DNA from: Bacteroidota bacterium | GTDB taxonomy: Bacteria > Bacteroidota > Bacteroidia > AKYH767-A > 2013-40CM-41-45 | DNA length: 64,000 nt | Reading direction: 5' to 3' | Assembly: GCA_016708785.1 (NCBI GenBank) | Contig: JADJFC010000010.1 | Coordinates: forward strand, 116,934-180,933 | Shown: piece by piece, positions 9,417 to 19,437 of the stretch | Numbering within the stretch: position 1 is the stretch's first letter | Layout: each line of letters starts with the position of its first letter | Made by a program: the position numbers and the translations under genes | Notes under the pieces: model-generated | Databases searched by the model: none | What the model was told of the DNA's origin: nothing | The model's input: only the letters and a program-made list of their open reading frames with translations

Positions 9417-9814
9417 GTCCTGTTTATTTCTTGGAATCAGTTTGGTGTTATAAACAATCAATCAACTTAGATTTTATAATTTGGAGTCCACCTATATTCA
9501 ACAAAATAACTTTAAGAAATTAAAATGAACCAATACATACTTTTATTAAAACTCCGAAATCAACATATTCATTACAAGTATAATTAAAATTCCCAATTTC
9601 TCAGCTCTATTGCCATTTATTTTATAGAGTAGTATGTGCCTCCGCTCGGCTCGGTGTTAAGCGGATTTCCCGACACTCTTTCAATTCCGTAACCCATCAA
9701 GCGTCATTCCGTCTGCACTAACATTCACCGCAGAAGTCGTTACTAATTCCCGGACGGAATGACGCTTGATGGCGCGACTAATTTCAGAGTGTAATGCTGA
9801 TTTCTAGTTGTCTT
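9417..9814. other. Intergenic region with MITE-like copy
   Basis: No gene is seen. It contains a copy of the TTACAAGTATAATTAAAA motif (about 9575-9600) and the palindromic element at 9641-9805. Confidence 0.5.
9641..9805. repeat. MITE-like palindromic element, right end decayed
   Basis: Closely matches the full element at 15348-15532: GTTAAGCGGATTTCCCGACA on the left, and the internal inverted pair CAAGCGTCATTCCGTC / GACGGAATGACGCTTG. The right terminal repeat is lost after GAGTGTAATGCTGATTTC. Confidence 0.75.
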
Positions 9815-11993
9815 TTATTTTATTTGAAAATCTTTATGCCCACATTGCCATACTAAAAAGAACAAATGTTTCAGGTAGGATCTATACATGTCTATCATAG
9901 AGGTAGCATTGGCATCTCCGTTATGGCCGCCTTCAAAATTGGTATAGAGCAAAACGGGTTTGCCTGATGTGCTGTTGGCTTGCAATGTGGCCGCCAGTTT
10001 ACCCGGCATCCATGGTGGTACTCTTGGGTCGTTAATGCCAGTGGTAAGATAGACTGCAGGATATTTTATATTTGACTTTACATTAAGTACAGCATCCGCT
10101 TCTATCAGCCCTTTCATTTCGCTTTCTATTTCAGGATTGCCAAATTCGGGGTAGTTGCTAACTAGATTTCGCCAGGCTTTGCTTCTGATCAGATTTACTG
10201 TCCCAGATTGAATAGCAGCTGCAGCAAATAGTTCAGGCCGTTCGGTAATGGTTCTGCCAATTAATGTGCCACCGGCACTTCCGCCAAAGCAGGCAAGGGC
10301 AGAAGGTTGTGTGTACTTATTTTTAATAAGATATTCGGCACAGGCAATAAAATCTTTCCAGCTATTGGGTTTGGTTTCCTTCATACCGGCCAGGTGCCAT
10401 GCTTCTCCTTTTTCGCCACCGCCACGTACATATGCATGAACCAACACAACACCACGCTGAACCAGCAGATTATTAGAAGGCTCGTATTCATTGAAATAAT
10501 TTCTCTAACTAAAGTTCCGTAGGCACCATATCCATATAATATACAAACATTGTTACCATCCAGCTTCGTATTTTTATTTCTCATGATACTCATTGGTACC
10601 AATGTGCCATCGTACGATGGCACTTCAATCAATTCGCTTACAATATCATCGCTACCTTTATAAATGTTTGCCCATGCGGTGCCCAAAAATCGTCATTGCT
10701 TAATTTGTTGTTTGCAATGTTGAACAAAAATCCCCGTCGTGGTTTATTTACAGATAGTTTATAAAAAATACATTCATCGGTTTGTGTACCCATTGTTGTA
10801 ATACTATACCTGTCAAAATCTTTAATAGCCGATACATTAATTTCTTTACCCGTGTTTTTATCAATAAAAACTGTTTTATAAATGAAACCATATTTGGAAT
10901 AATTTACCAGTAGGTATGATTTTGTTTCATCCATATTTTCCAATTGCCAGATACTGTCTTCAGTAAAAATGATTTTGGCATGCGCAAAATCCGGATTGTT
11001 GTAAGAAGTATATCGAAGGCTTTTAAAGCCGCTACCTTTGGCAGAAATAAAATAATAACCGTTGGAAGTTTCTTTAATATCCACTACAGAGTCTTGACCC
11101 GTGTAAAGCATACTCCATTTTTTGGAGGCAGAGAGTAATTCGCTATTGTTGATGTAATACAGATTGCCATAAAAATTAAATCCCATGTTAGGCTGACAGT
11201 AAATTCTTTTTAAACTATTATTTGTATAGATCCATGCTTGATAAGTGTTGCTTATTTTTTTCTCTACTAAGTTTCTTGATTTATCATCCATAATGGTCTT
11301 ATCGGTGCTGAAGCTTGTAAAAAGTGCATGGTAATTAATCACATCGTTTTCTGATGCATTGGGTGCATTTCGGTCGCCGATCGTGTATTTATAAAAAAAA
11401 CCTTTGCTGTTGCTTGTCCAATTTATGCTACCGGCCTCGCAGTGCGGGATGCTGTCATTCAACCATATTTTATTGGCAATATCATATACTTTTATAAAAG
11501 GATATTCTTCCCCATTTTTATCAAAGGCTGCAAAAAAATATTTTCCATCTGGCGAAATTTGAAAGGCAGAGCAACTGTACCGCATTCCTGGATGAATATT
11601 CCAGGTATCAAAAATGAAATGCTCTGTAGTATTATATAAATTGTCCGATAGTTTTCCGGGGTCCCATTTACTGTAGTAATAACAGTTGGCAGATTTGTAA
11701 ACAGGGTCACGGCGCCATGTTTTTGCCTCCATATATGTTTGCAGTTGACTAAGCAGGCTATCAACCCCTTCCATATTTTTCATTGAGTTATCTGCAAAAT
11801 CTTTTTGCCGCTGGAACCAGGTTACCACATTGCTGTCCTTTAAATTTTCTAACCAACGATATGGGTCTTTGTAAGTTACTCCAAAATAAGTGTCGCTGCT
11901 GTCAACGGCTTCTGTAGAGGGGTAATTATATTGAGCTGTTGCAATATGCCCACAAATAAGTAGTATAAAAAGGAATGAATTTCTTTTTGTCAT
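9815..11993 (-). CDS. Prolyl oligopeptidase (S9A), frameshifted
   Basis: Three open pieces make one S9A serine peptidase of about 725 residues. Piece 1 (10638-11993) has a signal peptide (MTKRNSFLFILLICGHIATA), the typical N-terminal YPSTEAVDSSDTYFGVTYKD and PYRWLENL, and the beta-propeller. Piece 2 (10381-10686) carries SELIEVPSYDGTLVP and ILYGYGAYG. Piece 3 (9815-10447) has YVRGGGEKGEAWHLAG, the nucleophile motif GGSAGG, the acid in GINDPRVPPW and the base in EGGHNGD. Joins lie near 10680 and 10500, and the protein reads on perfectly across both. It should cleave after proline in short peptides and is exported. It stands alone with no operon partner. Confidence 0.9.
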
Positions 11994-12166
11994 ATCTTTT
12001 AATTTTTGAGTGTGCCTATTAGCATAACAGTTAACGTTTGACGCTTGGCGATGTAGCGGATTAAGGAAGCCTAAACTTTCGGTTAATGACTAATTTTCAC
12101 TTACAAAATCAACTTGAAATTAAGCCTATTCCCGCCATATTTCCAAATGTCAATTGTACGCCGTTT

Positions 12167-13015
12167 TTATGTGCCTTTTAAAAAGTCACCAAGAATTTTA
12201 TTGAAAATTTCCGGTTGATCCATTAACGGTAAATGTCCGGCATCTTGAATTAACCGAAGCTTTGCATTTGGAATAATTTTCGCTGCTGCTTCACCATATT
12301 CAACTGAAAATAATTTATCATCTTTCCCCCAAATGATAAGCGTTTCATTTTCTATTTGCTTTAATAATTCTTCCGGTATTTTAGATACTGCTGTTCCACG
12401 TCCTTGCTTAAATGCTTTTTTCCCTCCTTTAGATTTGAGAACATCTATTGAGTAGCCAATATGGTTCGGGTCTCTGTTTGTGGGTTTATGGAGTATATAA
12501 GGTGAATTAAAACGACTTGCCATTGATGATGGAAAACTATTCATCCATATCATTCCAAGTAAAGGCCAAAAAGAAACTTTTGCACCTAAACCAGCAGCAT
12601 CAACTAAAACAAGTTTATCAACCATTTCGGGATTGTCTATGGCAAACTGTAAAGCAATGGCGCCACCTTGAGATAATCCGACAATATGAGCCTTTGATAT
12701 TTTCAATTCTTTTAGGAAATCTTTGAGCCACTTTGAAAAATAGGGTCTATTATAAGGCGCATCAGGTTTATCAGATTCTCCATATCCAACTATATCCGGT
12801 GCTAATACTTGAAAATTTTTAGAGATAGTATGAATTGATGGATACCAGGTAACAGCACCTGCACCTGCCCCGTGAAGGAAAATTACAGGTTCACCATTGC
12901 CACATAACAAATAAGTCGTTTTAATTGTTCCAATAGTTGCTTCTCTTTGTTCAACTAATCCTTCTATTTTGTTGATTAGATTTCGCCTATGGGTTTTTTT
13001 ATTTTCTCTTTTCAA
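12167..13015 (-). CDS. Alpha/beta hydrolase
   Basis: A 282-residue alpha/beta-hydrolase-fold protein with a complete triad: Ser115 in GLSQGG, an Asp in WGKDDKLF (232 or 233) and His261 in DAGHLPLM. The oxyanion loop is HGAGAGAVTW, and a cap domain of about 70 residues lies between. The layout is that of esterases, epoxide hydrolases and C-C bond hydrolases of the meta-cleavage type. The sequence does not decide the substrate. There is no signal peptide, so it should act in the cytoplasm. Flanking genes are unrelated. Confidence 0.85.
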   Translation of the reverse strand: MKRENKKTHRRNLINKIEGLVEQREATIGTIKTTYLLCGNGEPVIFLHGAGAGAVTWYPSIHTISKNFQVLAPDIVGYGESDKPDAPYNRPYFSKWLKDFLKELKISKAHIVGLSQGGAIALQFAIDNPEMVDKLVLVDAAGLGAKVSFWPLLGMIWMNSFPSSMASRFNSPYILHKPTNRDPNHIGYSIDVLKSKGGKKAFKQGRGTAVSKIPEELLKQIENETLIIWGKDDKLFSVEYGEAAAKIIPNAKLRLIQDAGHLPLMDQPEIFNKILGDFLKGT

Positions 13016-13122
13016 GTTTTTCTTTCGTGCGCTGTTTGATATTCTGTTCTCACTAATTCCCGCTCGCCGGAATCTTTAGCGTCAATACTTTCGCACTCTC
13101 CTGCATGGCGGATGTGCTATTC

Positions 13123-15306
13123 TCAAATTCTCCCCTCCACAAAATACATATCAATCTCCCCCTTATTCTTCGCCTGAATTTTACCGCGGTGAGTGCAATT
13201 AAATTTATCTTTTACTAATGCATACGTGCTTCCGCTGATGTTTACTTTTCCTGTTTCGCCACTTGATTCCAGCCGTGAAGCGATGTTCACTGTATCGCCC
13301 CATATATCATAAGCGAATTTTTTAACGCCAACAATTCCTGCAACAACGGGTCCGGTATTTATGCCAATTCTTATTTCAAAGATCTCTTTGCCTTCGTTTT
13401 TTCTTTGCTGCAAATGCTGCTGCATAAATTGTTGTATTTCCATTGCAGCATTTACTACATCGGTTGCATTGGTTGTGTTGACAACAGGCAAACCGCCCGC
13501 ACACATGTAGCTGTCGCCGATGATTTTTATTTTTTCAATATTGTGTTTGGCGATAATGTTATCAAATGCTTTAAAGCAAGTGTGTATTTCAGCGACCAAT
13601 TCTGTTGCAGAAAGTTTTTCCGAAATTTGAGTAAATCCTTTGAAGTCGGTAAACATTACAGTTACTGACTCAAACTGCTTTGCTTCAGCGCTGCCTTTCA
13701 CTTTTAACTCTTCTGCAACTTCTGATGGAAGAATATTTAAAAGTAATTCATCACTTAGCTTTTTACCTTTCTTGATTTTATTTCGCTGAGCAAAAAATAT
13801 CCCTGCAAACAAAACCATTGCCGCAAAGCCGCCAATAAATCCATTGCGAACTAATTTTTGTTTTTGCAATTCTGCTTTTGCAATAGCATCCTTTTTTTCC
13901 TGTTCCGCTTTTAGTTTGTCAGATTCATTTTGAAATTTTTCTTTTTGCGCTGCTTTATTTATTTCATCACCTTTCAATTTATTGCTGAGCAAAACATATT
14001 GTTTGTAATGTTCATAGGCACCCGTACCATTACCGCTTGCCGAATCAATTTGAGAAGCCAGTAATTCCGCTTCACTTAATTGTTTTATATCAATTTGTTT
14101 TTTCAGAACAGTAATGGCGCGGCTGCTATAATCTTTAGCCGACTTGTAATTTTTCTGTCCAAAATAATCCTGAGCGAGTAAATGATGAGACCATGCTATT
14201 CCGTTCTCCGAATTTAATTCCTCCGCAATTTTTAATGATTTCAAATGACATTCAATCGCTTTTACAAAATCACCTTGCCTATTATATACTATACCCATTT
14301 CATCAAGAACATCTTTAGGTTGCCATTGGTTTTTTGTTGAGTCAAACACTGCCAAACTCTTTTCAAAATATAAAAGGGAGTTTCTGAAATCATTATTATC
14401 TCTATAAACTAAGCCGATCCATTTATATACAGAGCCAACATTGTGGTCTATGTCTTGTTTTGAATTGCATATTGCAATGAGTTTGTTGTAATATTCAAGC
14501 GCCTTGTCAGTATTATGAAGTGTATAGTAAAATCCGCCTACAGCAGCAAGTACGTTAAATAAATCATTCGTGTCTTTTGTTTCATTTAAAATTGAAAGTG
14601 AATTCTGATAGTTTTCCAATGCCTGTACATTTTCGCCATTATCCCTGTACATGTCTCCTAATTGCGCTAAAGAGAGCGCTTCTCCTTTTTTGTAATTCAT
14701 CTCTTTTGAAACTTCAATAGCCGACTGAATAGATCTTAACGCTTGCTGAAAATTTCCTATTGACAAATAATAAATATTCAATCTCCTGTAGCCATTGACA
14801 ATGAAAACGGTGTCTTTTATTTCAAAATAAATAGCGAGACTTTTATTCATGTACTCATGAAATGCGGCGGTATCATTTTTATATAAATAAATATTGGCAA
14901 TATCAGAAAGCGCTTCGCCAATCCTTTTTTTATTTCCTTCTTTTTCATAGCCGGCTAATCGTTCCTGTATGAACTCAATTACTTTATTCCAATCCGTGTT
15001 ATTGGTTTCTGTATAATAAACAATTATTAAATTATAGGCGGCTGATTTTTGTTCAAGGAGTTTTTCTCTCTGCTTCTTATCAATATTCTTTGAAAGAAGT
15101 TTATCAGCAAGTTTCACTGCGGGTTCTGCATAAAGCATATTATCTTTTCTTTCGCATGAGTCACCAAGAGCAAGGTATAATAGTAAACGTGTTGTATCGT
15201 GCTTAGCGTTTTGTAATTCCGTTTTAAGGGAATCCATAAATTTGTTTTGAGAAAAACAAAATTTCTGAGTAAACACCAATAAGAAAAATAAAATAATCTT
15301 TTTCAT
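13123..15306 (-). CDS. TPR-containing class III adenylate cyclase
   Basis: A 727-residue membrane enzyme: signal peptide (MKKIILFFLLVFTQKFCFSQ), about eight TPR units in the periplasm, a coiled stretch with KQKLVRNGFIGG, one membrane helix (about 490-510), then a catalytic domain from about 543. Metal ligands are Asp554 (MFTDFKGFT) and Asp598 (IIGDSYM). Lys594 and Asp667 (FAYDIWGD) are the pair that select adenine. Asn674 and Arg678 (VNIASR) complete the site. It should therefore make cAMP from ATP. Its sensor half and junction resemble the kinase at 7453-9416, with a different output domain. A Crp/Fnr protein at 22707 is a possible but unproven reader. Confidence 0.92.
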   Translation of the reverse strand: MKKIILFFLLVFTQKFCFSQNKFMDSLKTELQNAKHDTTRLLLYLALGDSCERKDNMLYAEPAVKLADKLLSKNIDKKQREKLLEQKSAAYNLIIVYYTETNNTDWNKVIEFIQERLAGYEKEGNKKRIGEALSDIANIYLYKNDTAAFHEYMNKSLAIYFEIKDTVFIVNGYRRLNIYYLSIGNFQQALRSIQSAIEVSKEMNYKKGEALSLAQLGDMYRDNGENVQALENYQNSLSILNETKDTNDLFNVLAAVGGFYYTLHNTDKALEYYNKLIAICNSKQDIDHNVGSVYKWIGLVYRDNNDFRNSLLYFEKSLAVFDSTKNQWQPKDVLDEMGIVYNRQGDFVKAIECHLKSLKIAEELNSENGIAWSHHLLAQDYFGQKNYKSAKDYSSRAITVLKKQIDIKQLSEAELLASQIDSASGNGTGAYEHYKQYVLLSNKLKGDEINKAAQKEKFQNESDKLKAEQEKKDAIAKAELQKQKLVRNGFIGGFAAMVLFAGIFFAQRNKIKKGKKLSDELLLNILPSEVAEELKVKGSAEAKQFESVTVMFTDFKGFTQISEKLSATELVAEIHTCFKAFDNIIAKHNIEKIKIIGDSYMCAGGLPVVNTTNATDVVNAAMEIQQFMQQHLQQRKNEGKEIFEIRIGINTGPVVAGIVGVKKFAYDIWGDTVNIASRLESSGETGKVNISGSTYALVKDKFNCTHRGKIQAKNKGEIDMYFVEGRI

Positions 15307-15347
15307 AAATCAAATTAAATTTTCTACAAAGTACATATTTATCTCTA

Positions 15348-15532
15348 CTGCTCGGCGGAATGTTAAGCGGATTTCCCAACACTCTTTCAATTCCGTAACC
15401 CCTCAAGCGTCATTCCGTCCGCACTAACATTCACCTCAGAAGACGTTACTAATTCCCGGACGGAATGACGCTTGATGGCGCGACTAATTTGAGAGTGTAG
15501 AGCTAATTTCCGCTTAACATTCCGCCGAGCAG
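15348..15532. repeat. MITE-like palindromic element, full copy
   Basis: A 185-bp near-palindrome. The terminal inverted repeats are perfect over 24 bp, reading CTGCTCGGCGGAATGTTAAG plus CGGA inward. An inner inverted pair of 18 bp (CAAGCGTCATTCCGTCCG) and an ACACTCTTTCAATT / AATTTGAGAGTGT pair let the strand fold into one long hairpin. No protein is encoded. Partial copies lie at 9641, 19438, 21004 and 47786. There is no clear target-site duplication. Confidence 0.85.
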
Positions 15533-15542
15533 GGTTAATTAT

Positions 15543-16300
15543 TCATGATATTCGGTTGCCTTTTTTTGTAAGCAATATCTTGATATCTAAAAATAGATAA
15601 ACACTTGCTAGCGACATTACTCCTAATGCGGCAATTATTGTTATAATTGATAGTGGATTCATAATCATATAAACACCAAACACAATTAAAAAAATACAAA
15701 ATGGATAAAGGAAAAGCCGAATTGCAATTTTCTTTATGCTCCATTCATCTGTAGGAACCTCAATTTTTAGTTCAGCAGGTTTATTGTTTAAAACGTCGGT
15801 CAAGTTTTTCGTAAATGTCTTAATGTTTGTTCTGTTCCAGCCATATGAAGCTATAGAGCTCGCTTTATTGGGGTCGCAAATACTGTTAATAAATAGGCGA
15901 TCTTTTCCTTTATAATCGTTATCATTTCTCCCCAACTTCCTGTCCAATTCGAAGATCTGTATGCTCTAAAAAAAGTTTCAGATTTACTATCAATACTCCA
16001 TTCCAACTCATTAGTTGTCCGCTTTACTGCTTCCTGGAATTGGTGTTCTGTATATCTCAAATGAAATTCTCTAAACTTCAATCGCCTGTACTGGACAAAG
16101 AAAAAGAAAATTGAAAGCAATAAAAAAAACAATGGTACTTTAGTTAGTTCATCAACCGTCTCACCTTGTATCATAATCCATCCCATCATCAAAGCAATGA
16201 ATAATGAAAATAGGACTACTCCAAAATGAGTTAATGTCTGAATGGTTGTCAACTTCAGCCTTTTGGACTCTTTCATAATTTGTAGCCAGTCATTGTCCAT
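15543..16300 (-). CDS. Membrane protein of unknown function, frameshifted
   Basis: Two overlapping frames form one gene. The first (15851-16300) begins MDNDWLQIMKESKR and has two membrane helices (THFGVVLFSLFIALMMGWIM and KVPLFFLLLSIFFFFVQY). It then has a soluble part ending SNWTGSWGEMITIIK. The text continues in the second frame as GKDRLFINSICDPNKASS, with two more helices near the end (LFLYPFCIFLIVFGVYMIM and IITIIAALGVMSLASVYLFL). The switch is near 15910. The total is about 250 residues with four helices. I do not recognise the family. The IS110 element lies directly upstream and may have displaced its promoter. Confidence 0.6.
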
Positions 16301-16314
16301 GGTGGAATTTGTAA

Positions 16315-17336
16315 TTATTGTCTAGATGCCCAGCTAAGCGGAGTTTTCAAATGTAACAAATTTCCCTGCTCGGCGATTTCTATGCGAAAGTCATTTTTGA
16401 AATATTTTCTTTGATCCCTGACACAAGCAAATACTCGGTGGATTAGCTTATTTCTTTCGATCCAATTGTTTTTTACAAAATAATCTCTGAGTTCTCCGGG
16501 CCTACTTATTGCGCTCAGTGTCGCCAGGTGCAAAACAGTTTTTAACTCTTTGTCTGCCAAATGGGAGATCCTTGTTTTTCCTCTGACACTACTTCCGGAA
16601 GTGTATTCGAATGGAGCAACGCCGGCTGACTACAAACTTTCTTGCAGTATCTATTTTTTTGAAATTCATTCGTCGATACAATGATAGCAGTAGCCGTAAT
16701 TAAACCAACATTTGGAACTGATGCAACGTATTTGAACAACTCTTTCAATGTTTCGTCTGAATCAATTATTTCTTTGATCTGAGCAGTAACCAACTCTAAG
16801 TCTTTTTTAATTCCTGTTAAAGTTGATTTGCAATTTTGTTTTAATAATTTGTACTGTTCCTTTCCGATAAATTCTTTTGATTCAACAACAGGAATCTCAA
16901 TTAGTTTTTTGGCTTTGTTCAGTCTGGAACGTTGTCCCATCAGAAGCTTTAAATTCTGAATAACAAGACGTGTTGGCTGCCAAAGCTTAGCTTTTTCTTG
17001 ATGTAAGTAAGCATATTTTGAAATACGTATCGCATCAATTTTATCATTCTTGCCACGTGTCATTCCCATTGATCTTTTAATTTGAATTGGATTCTCCAAC
17101 CAAATATTTGCACCATGACGTTGGAGTACACTTAACAAATGATAATTGTAAATCCCGGTGTGCTCCATACAAAACAACGTTTCCTTGACGTCAATTTTTA
17201 AGCCGTTATAAAATAATTCTAGTTTTTTGACAGAATTTTCAACTTGACTGATTAATTTCTTTTCACCATTTTCTAAGAACGAAAAGTCAATTGAATTTTT
17301 TCCAGTGTCAATGCCGATGATGTTTTTAAATTTCAT
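16315..17336 (-). mobile_element. IS110-family transposase, frameshifted
   Basis: The N-terminal part (16542-17336) is a DEDD RuvC-like domain with Asp10 (IIGIDTGK), Glu58 (LFCMEHTG), and Asp98 and Asp101 (RGKNDKIDA). A coiled region follows, then VASVPNVGLITATAI. The frame slips near 16625. In the next frame the C-terminal Tnp domain reads GVAPFEYTSGSSVRGKTRIS, with the catalytic serine, and runs on to LADKELKTVLHLATLSAI (16315-16560). Together this is about 340 residues, normal for the family. IS110 transposases act as RNA-guided recombinases. There are no terminal inverted repeats, as expected. With one base slip, the copy may be intact in the real genome. Confidence 0.9.
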
Positions 17337-17545
17337 AGCTTTATGTTTAGAAGTAAATAACTAGTTAACTAAATTGAATACTCTCAAGTCCTTTATATTG
17401 GGTCACCCGAATTTCTATTTGAAGGCTTATTCAATTAAACTGACAGAGGTCCGGAACAGGGGGAATCGTTGGGTCGCCTCTGTCAGAAACCTATGGTGTA
17501 AAGTTTTGTATAGTAATGCAAACACCAAAAATTGAGGAACAAAGC
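17337..17545 (-). ncRNA. Candidate bridge RNA of the IS110 element
   Basis: The 200 bp before the transposase start has no gene but is structured. A perfect 10-bp stem (CTGACAGAGG / CCTCTGTCAG, 17440-17486) encloses a 27-nt loop, and a GGTGT/ACACC pair (17495-17526) encloses a second loop. In the IS110 group the left non-coding end upstream of the transposase encodes the bridge RNA, whose two loops pair with target and donor DNA. Position, strand and size fit. Loop assignment and element ends are not proven here. Confidence 0.45.
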
Positions 17546-17623
17546 TAAAAGTGTCCTTAGGGTGGCATTCACCTCAAGTCGTTACGTTGCGGTGCCTGAT
17601 CAACTAATTTCTTCTAGGTGTTT

Positions 17624-18372
17624 TTATTGGCTGCCTTTCTCTTGTCTGTCGTACGTTTGTTCCCCAAAAAAAAGCCGGAAAACCCAAAAAAAAAAAACCC
17701 CCTTTCCCCGGATATTTCCAAAATTTAGTCCAGCCGGTTTTGAAATGTAATTGCCAATTGTCGCACCAATAGGATGCATTACTACTAAAGCAAACCAATC
17801 TAAAATTTCTTTAGACACCTTGGTGTTTTTTTTTTTTATTTAAAAATTGTTAATATTTTTAAATTAAAATTTCTCCCCCCCCCCACCCCCGGGGGGGGGC
17901 GTGAAAAATCCGCCCGGCGGGGTGGTAATGGGTGTTTTGAAACTAAAATTGCAAACCAATAAAGAAAAAATGTCTTGCTATTCAAGCCCGTTTCAACTGT
18001 TGATTTTGGAGAAACGAATTTCCAAACAATAAGAATTAGTGTCAAAATTCCCATAACCAAAACAGATCCCCACATTGTCCCAAGTTTTAATGGTTCAATA
18101 GTGATGAAGTCAGCACAATTTGTTCCTGCTATGTTTCCTAAAACAATCAGAAGCCAATAAACCGAAGGATTTTCTTTACCACTTAAAGCAATTGCAATGA
18201 TTGAAAAAGCATAGGTGCTGAGCAGAAGTATTGAACCTGTGCTATAACCCAAACCTAAATTTCTTGAAATTAGGTTTCCAACAATTTCTCCAATTGTCGT
18301 AGCCAAAATCATAAGCGTCCAATAATGAATACCGATGTTTGGTATATGTATGTTTAATTTTTTGTTTGTCAT
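17624..18372 (-). pseudogene. COG4705-like membrane-anchored protein, broken
   Basis: The 17836-18372 part encodes about five membrane helices with repeated TTxGxxxGxxIS motifs (LATTIGEIVGNLISRNLGLG and GNIAGTNCADFI), typical of the uncharacterised COG4705 family. The frame then runs into a G/C homopolymer tract near 17875-17930. A further repeat, ALVVMHPIGATIGNYISK, follows in another frame (17624-17818), which itself ends in poly-A and poly-C runs. The gene body is plausible but the 3' third is not trustworthy: runs of 10-13 identical bases suggest consensus failure. The function of the family is unknown. Confidence 0.6.
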
Positions 18373-18386
18373 TTGAAATAGTATTA

Positions 18387-18416
18387 AAAGCGGAACGCCT
18401 CTGGCGTTCCGCTTTG
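18387..18416 (-). terminator. Rho-independent terminator
   Basis: AAAGCGGAACGCC / GGCGTTCCGCTTT forms a perfect 13-bp hairpin with a 3-nt loop. On the minus strand it is followed by TTTTAATA, just after the stop of the PepSY-like gene at 18425. Confidence 0.8.
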
Positions 18417-18424
18417 GTTAATTA

Positions 18425-18847
18425 TTATTTTATTACACTTCCGTTAGCTTCATAGAAAAACTCAACTGTTTTTAAACCTTGTTTAATTTCAACTTCATAT
18501 TGGGTCTGACCCTTTGAAGTCTCAATTTTTGCAACGGCTTTGATAGTTGTTACTTTATGAGATGCGTTAAACGCTGTCTGCACTTTTTCAGGAAGCTGAT
18601 TGAACGTTATTGGACTTTCTGTCTCCAACCATTCGCCAGTGTCGTTAAAATTTGCAGAATGTTTTTCGCCCTTCCATACAAAGGATCCTTCATATTCGTG
18701 AGCATTTTCTTTGTCCCATTTTACGTTTGAAGCGTTTGGAAATTTTTGATTAAATGTTATCGTAACAGCATTTGGTGTTTTGCTTTGTGCAAAACTTGTC
18801 GCATAGGCACAAATAAATGCCACAGCAACGAAAATTATTTTTTTCAT
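18425..18847 (-). CDS. PepSY-like periplasmic protein
   Basis: A 140-residue exported protein: signal peptide (MKKIIFVAVAFICAYATSFA), then a repeat of the PepSY-like type found in Bacteroidota (AVTITFNQKFPNASNVKWDK, then FNDTGEWLETES, LPEKVQTAFNASH and YEVEIKQGLKTVEFFYEANG). The fold is the beta-lactamase-inhibitor-like one, with no known enzyme activity. It is followed by a strong terminator. The upstream gene at 18919 on the same strand may share its transcript. Confidence 0.8.
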   Translation of the reverse strand: MKKIIFVAVAFICAYATSFAQSKTPNAVTITFNQKFPNASNVKWDKENAHEYEGSFVWKGEKHSANFNDTGEWLETESPITFNQLPEKVQTAFNASHKVTTIKAVAKIETSKGQTQYEVEIKQGLKTVEFFYEANGSVIK

Positions 18848-18918
18848 TTTATTGCTTAATTAAATTGTCAATTAAAAATGTGAGTTGTCGCTTGTCACAC
18901 AAGCGACGTCAGAACAAA

Positions 18919-19317
18919 TTAAGCAACAATTGGAGGGCGGAAAATTTTAGAGATGTATTCCGACTTAATAAAGTTCTCGGAATGAAATAGGTGTAATTTC
19001 TTTTCAAAAAAGATATTAGCTGCTTTAAAATTAAAAGCCGTTGGAAATTGAAATGCTAGTATTTGAGAAATATGTCTGTTTTGAATTGGCGAATGTGGTT
19101 TTTGCTCGTCACCATTGCTATGTTTATCAAATAAACCGTCTATATTTATTAAGTGGTCAGTTACGAAGTCAAGCGGTGTCATGTCCTTGTCTTCAGTAGC
19201 TTGACAATGTTGATACATTTCTGGAAGGTCTTGAAGTGCAGAAAAGTCGCCCATTGGTAAACACAAAATCCCAAAGGAGTAAAATGCCAAAAGAAATATG
19301 TTGATAGCTTTAATCAC
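18919..19317 (-). CDS. Small exported protein ending FRPPIVA
   Basis: A 132-residue protein with an N-terminal hydrophobic stretch (INIFLLAFYSFGILCLPMGD), an acidic middle (DKDMTPLDFVTDHLINIDG), a His-containing linker and a tail ending SEYISKIFRPPIVA. Similar short proteins with an (I/V)FRPPI ending occur in Bacteroidota, often beside metal-efflux genes. None is seen here, so no function is assigned. It lies 71 bp upstream of the PepSY-like gene on the same strand. Confidence 0.6.
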   Translation of the reverse strand: MIKAINIFLLAFYSFGILCLPMGDFSALQDLPEMYQHCQATEDKDMTPLDFVTDHLINIDGLFDKHSNGDEQKPHSPIQNRHISQILAFQFPTAFNFKAANIFFEKKLHLFHSENFIKSEYISKIFRPPIVA

Positions 19318-19437
19318 TTTTTTTATTTAACGTCAAAGTTAGCGTTTAATTGTCTTGGAATTCATTTTAGTTTTAGTCTCCTTTTTTGTCTACTTGATAT
19401 TTGCACTTTCGTTTTTTAAAGTTGCCGATAACAATCC

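Noticed and set aside
13030..13118. Repeat shared with 275-370 (GCTAAAG..TC.(G/A)CGAGCGGG)
   Set aside because: A real resemblance, but short and diverged; too weak to define an element.
16371..16390. CCCTGCTCGGCG inside the transposase gene as another MITE end
   Set aside because: It codes the conserved AEQGN stretch of the IS110 C-terminus, so the match is likely chance.
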